Origin: Acidimicrobiia bacterium
Lineage (GTDB): Bacteria > Actinomycetota > Acidimicrobiia > IMCC26256 > JACDBD01
DNA length: 5,186 bases
NCBI GenBank assembly: GCA_031177445.1
Contig: JAPSGP010000252.1
Coordinates: 1 to 5,186 of the forward strand
Reading direction: 5' to 3'
The notes under the pieces are model-generated. The model made no database searches. It had not been told where the DNA came from and saw only the letters and a list, made by a program, of their open reading frames with translations. The translations under genes were made by a program, and so were the position numbers. Position 1 is the stretch's first letter, and each line of letters opens with the position of its first letter. Positions 4,424-5,186 of the stretch are shown here, one piece after another.

Positions 4424-5186
4424 ATGGATGTGACCCCGCGTGAGCTGCGCGACACCGATATCCGGGAGGGCTTCCGGGGCTATCACCGGGACGATGTCGA
4501 CGAGCTGCTCGAGCGATCGGCTGCCACGATCGAAGGGCTCCAGGACCGGCTGCGCCAGCTCACCGAGCGCCTGGCACAGGCCGAGAGCCGCCCCGCGAGC
4601 GAGCCCGCGAGCGAGACCGAGGACATCCTGAAGCGCACGTTGGTGCTCGCCCAGAAGGCGGCCGACGAAGCCGTGGCGGAGGCGCAGGCCCGCGCCCGGC
4701 AGTTGCTGGAGGACTCCGAGGCGAAGTCGCGGCGCATCGTCGACGACGCCGAGGCCACCGCGCGCCAGATCCACGAGTCCGAGCGCGCCCGCCTCGAGGC
4801 AGAGGTCGCCGACCTCGGGGGCCGGCGCAGCGCGCTGAATGCCGATGTCGACGCACTCGAGCAGTTCGAGCGCGAATACCGCACGCGCCTGCGTGAGGCG
4901 GTCGAAGCCGAGCTGTCCAAGCTCGGGTCGTTCAGCCTGAACATGGGGCAGCGTCCCGAGCAGCACGACGTGGTCGTGCCCCGGCCCACGACGGCGGTCG
5001 CGGACTCCGGCACTCGCGGCGGTGACACCGGCGGGGAGAGCGCGGTCGAAGCGTTCCTCGCGGCGTCGAATCCCCCCGCCGCGGAGCCGCCCGCGCAAGC
5101 GCGTCCCGCGCCCTCGCGCCCCGAGTCGTCGCGCCCCGAGTCCGCGCGCGCTGAGTCCGCGCGCGCTGAGTCCGCGCGCGCTGAGT
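4424..5186 (+). CDS. divIVA: DivIVA/Wag31 family polar and septal scaffold protein, 3' end missing
   Basis: Coiled-coil protein that senses negative membrane curvature, marks poles and septa, and in actinobacteria directs wall synthesis. 254 residues are visible and the frame is open at the right edge. The N-terminal DivIVA domain (1-50) has TPRELRD and FRGYHRDDVDELLE; F17, R18, G19 and Y20 sit at the same numbers as the membrane-inserting F17-R18 of B. subtilis DivIVA. A duplicated PASE linker (57-64) follows, then a long Ala/Glu/Arg coiled coil (about 65-167) including KAADEAVAEAQARARQLL, then a disordered Pro/Ala/Ser region ending in ESARA repeats. ATG 4424 fits the family N-terminus; GTG 4430 is in frame and possible. 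No SD is visible, consistent with a leaderless start. It is the standard last gene of this cluster. It could be called DivIVA-like because the C-terminus is unseen. Confidence 0.9.
   Translation, partial: MDVTPRELRDTDIREGFRGYHRDDVDELLERSAATIEGLQDRLRQLTERLAQAESRPASEPASETEDILKRTLVLAQKAADEAVAEAQARARQLLEDSEAKSRRIVDDAEATARQIHESERARLEAEVADLGGRRSALNADVDALEQFEREYRTRLREAVEAELSKLGSFSLNMGQRPEQHDVVVPRPTTAVADSGTRGGDTGGESAVEAFLAASNPPAAEPPAQARPAPSRPESSRPESARAESARAESARAE
4592..4615 (+). repeat. Tandem 12-bp repeat coding PASE-PASE in divIVA
   Basis: CCCGCGAGCGAG occurs twice back to back (4592-4603 and 4604-4615), identical in sequence and in frame, coding PASE twice at DivIVA residues 57-64. It lies in the linker between the membrane-binding domain and the main coiled coil. 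The exact identity suggests a recent duplication. Confidence 0.85.
5108..5186 (+). repeat. In-frame 15-bp tandem repeat at the divIVA 3' end
   Basis: A 15-base unit repeats in frame: a diverged APSRP unit (5108-5122), ESSRP (5123-5137), then three identical copies of GAGTCCGCGCGCGCT coding ESARA (5138-5152, 5153-5167, 5168-5182) and the first 4 bases of a further copy at the window edge. Divergence decreases toward the edge, as in an expanding array. Because the unit is a multiple of 3, copy changes would alter protein length without a frameshift. Total copy number is unknown because the array leaves the window. Confidence 0.9.

Noticed and set aside
4289..5098. A 269-codon minus-strand frame opposite divIVA
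   Set aside because: The + strand has an uninterrupted DivIVA frame with the FRGY motif and a coiled coil; the minus product resembles no family I know.

Overview
This is a high-GC chromosomal window carrying the 3' part of a bacterial division and cell-wall (dcw) cluster. All genes are on the + strand in the order ftsQ (5' end cut off) - ftsZ - pgeF (yfiH/ylmD) - yggS (ylmE) - sepF (ylmF) - yggT (ylmG) - divIVA (3' end cut off). This order, with SepF and DivIVA present, is the classical Gram-positive arrangement. The very high GC at third codon positions and the FtsZ G-box GEGGGTGTGGAPV (E where many other phyla have M) point to Actinomycetota. A deep-branching, non-mycobacterial lineage such as Acidimicrobiia is my guess from the general look of the proteins; it is not demonstrated.

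Layout. Bases 3-692 hold most of FtsQ (membrane anchor, POTRA, beta domain). Bases 693-857 are a regulatory leader with a good housekeeping-type promoter (TTGACC-17-TACGGT), a perfect 13-bp inverted repeat and a strong Shine-Dalgarno (SD) sequence that is not correctly spaced to any normal start codon. Bases 858-3403 are a tightly packed ftsZ-pgeF-yggS block: FtsZ stop and PgeF start abut (TAGTTG), and PgeF and YggS overlap by ATGA. A 92-base gap carries a probable promoter and a clear SD for sepF. SepF and YggT are 6 bases apart. A 100-base gap with two dyads and a short direct repeat precedes divIVA, which is open to the end of the window and becomes an exact 15-bp tandem repeat there.

How the genes work together. 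FtsZ is the cytokinetic GTPase. SepF binds the FtsZ C-terminal peptide and tethers it to the membrane through an N-terminal amphipathic helix. FtsQ is the bitopic divisome protein linking the ring to septal wall synthesis. DivIVA binds curved membrane at poles and septa and directs wall growth. PgeF is a quality-control enzyme for peptidoglycan precursors, YggS a PLP-binding homeostasis protein, and YggT a small membrane protein that commonly travels with this cluster.

I see no mobile element, CRISPR array, RNA gene or accessory system, and nothing that amounts to a new biological system. The points worth a second look are the ftsZ leader and uncertain FtsZ N-terminus, an identical 19-base DDDEFD-coding stretch shared by the FtsZ tail and the SepF linker, the dyad-rich divIVA upstream region with a possible leaderless start, and the tandem repeat at the DivIVA C-terminus where the window ends.
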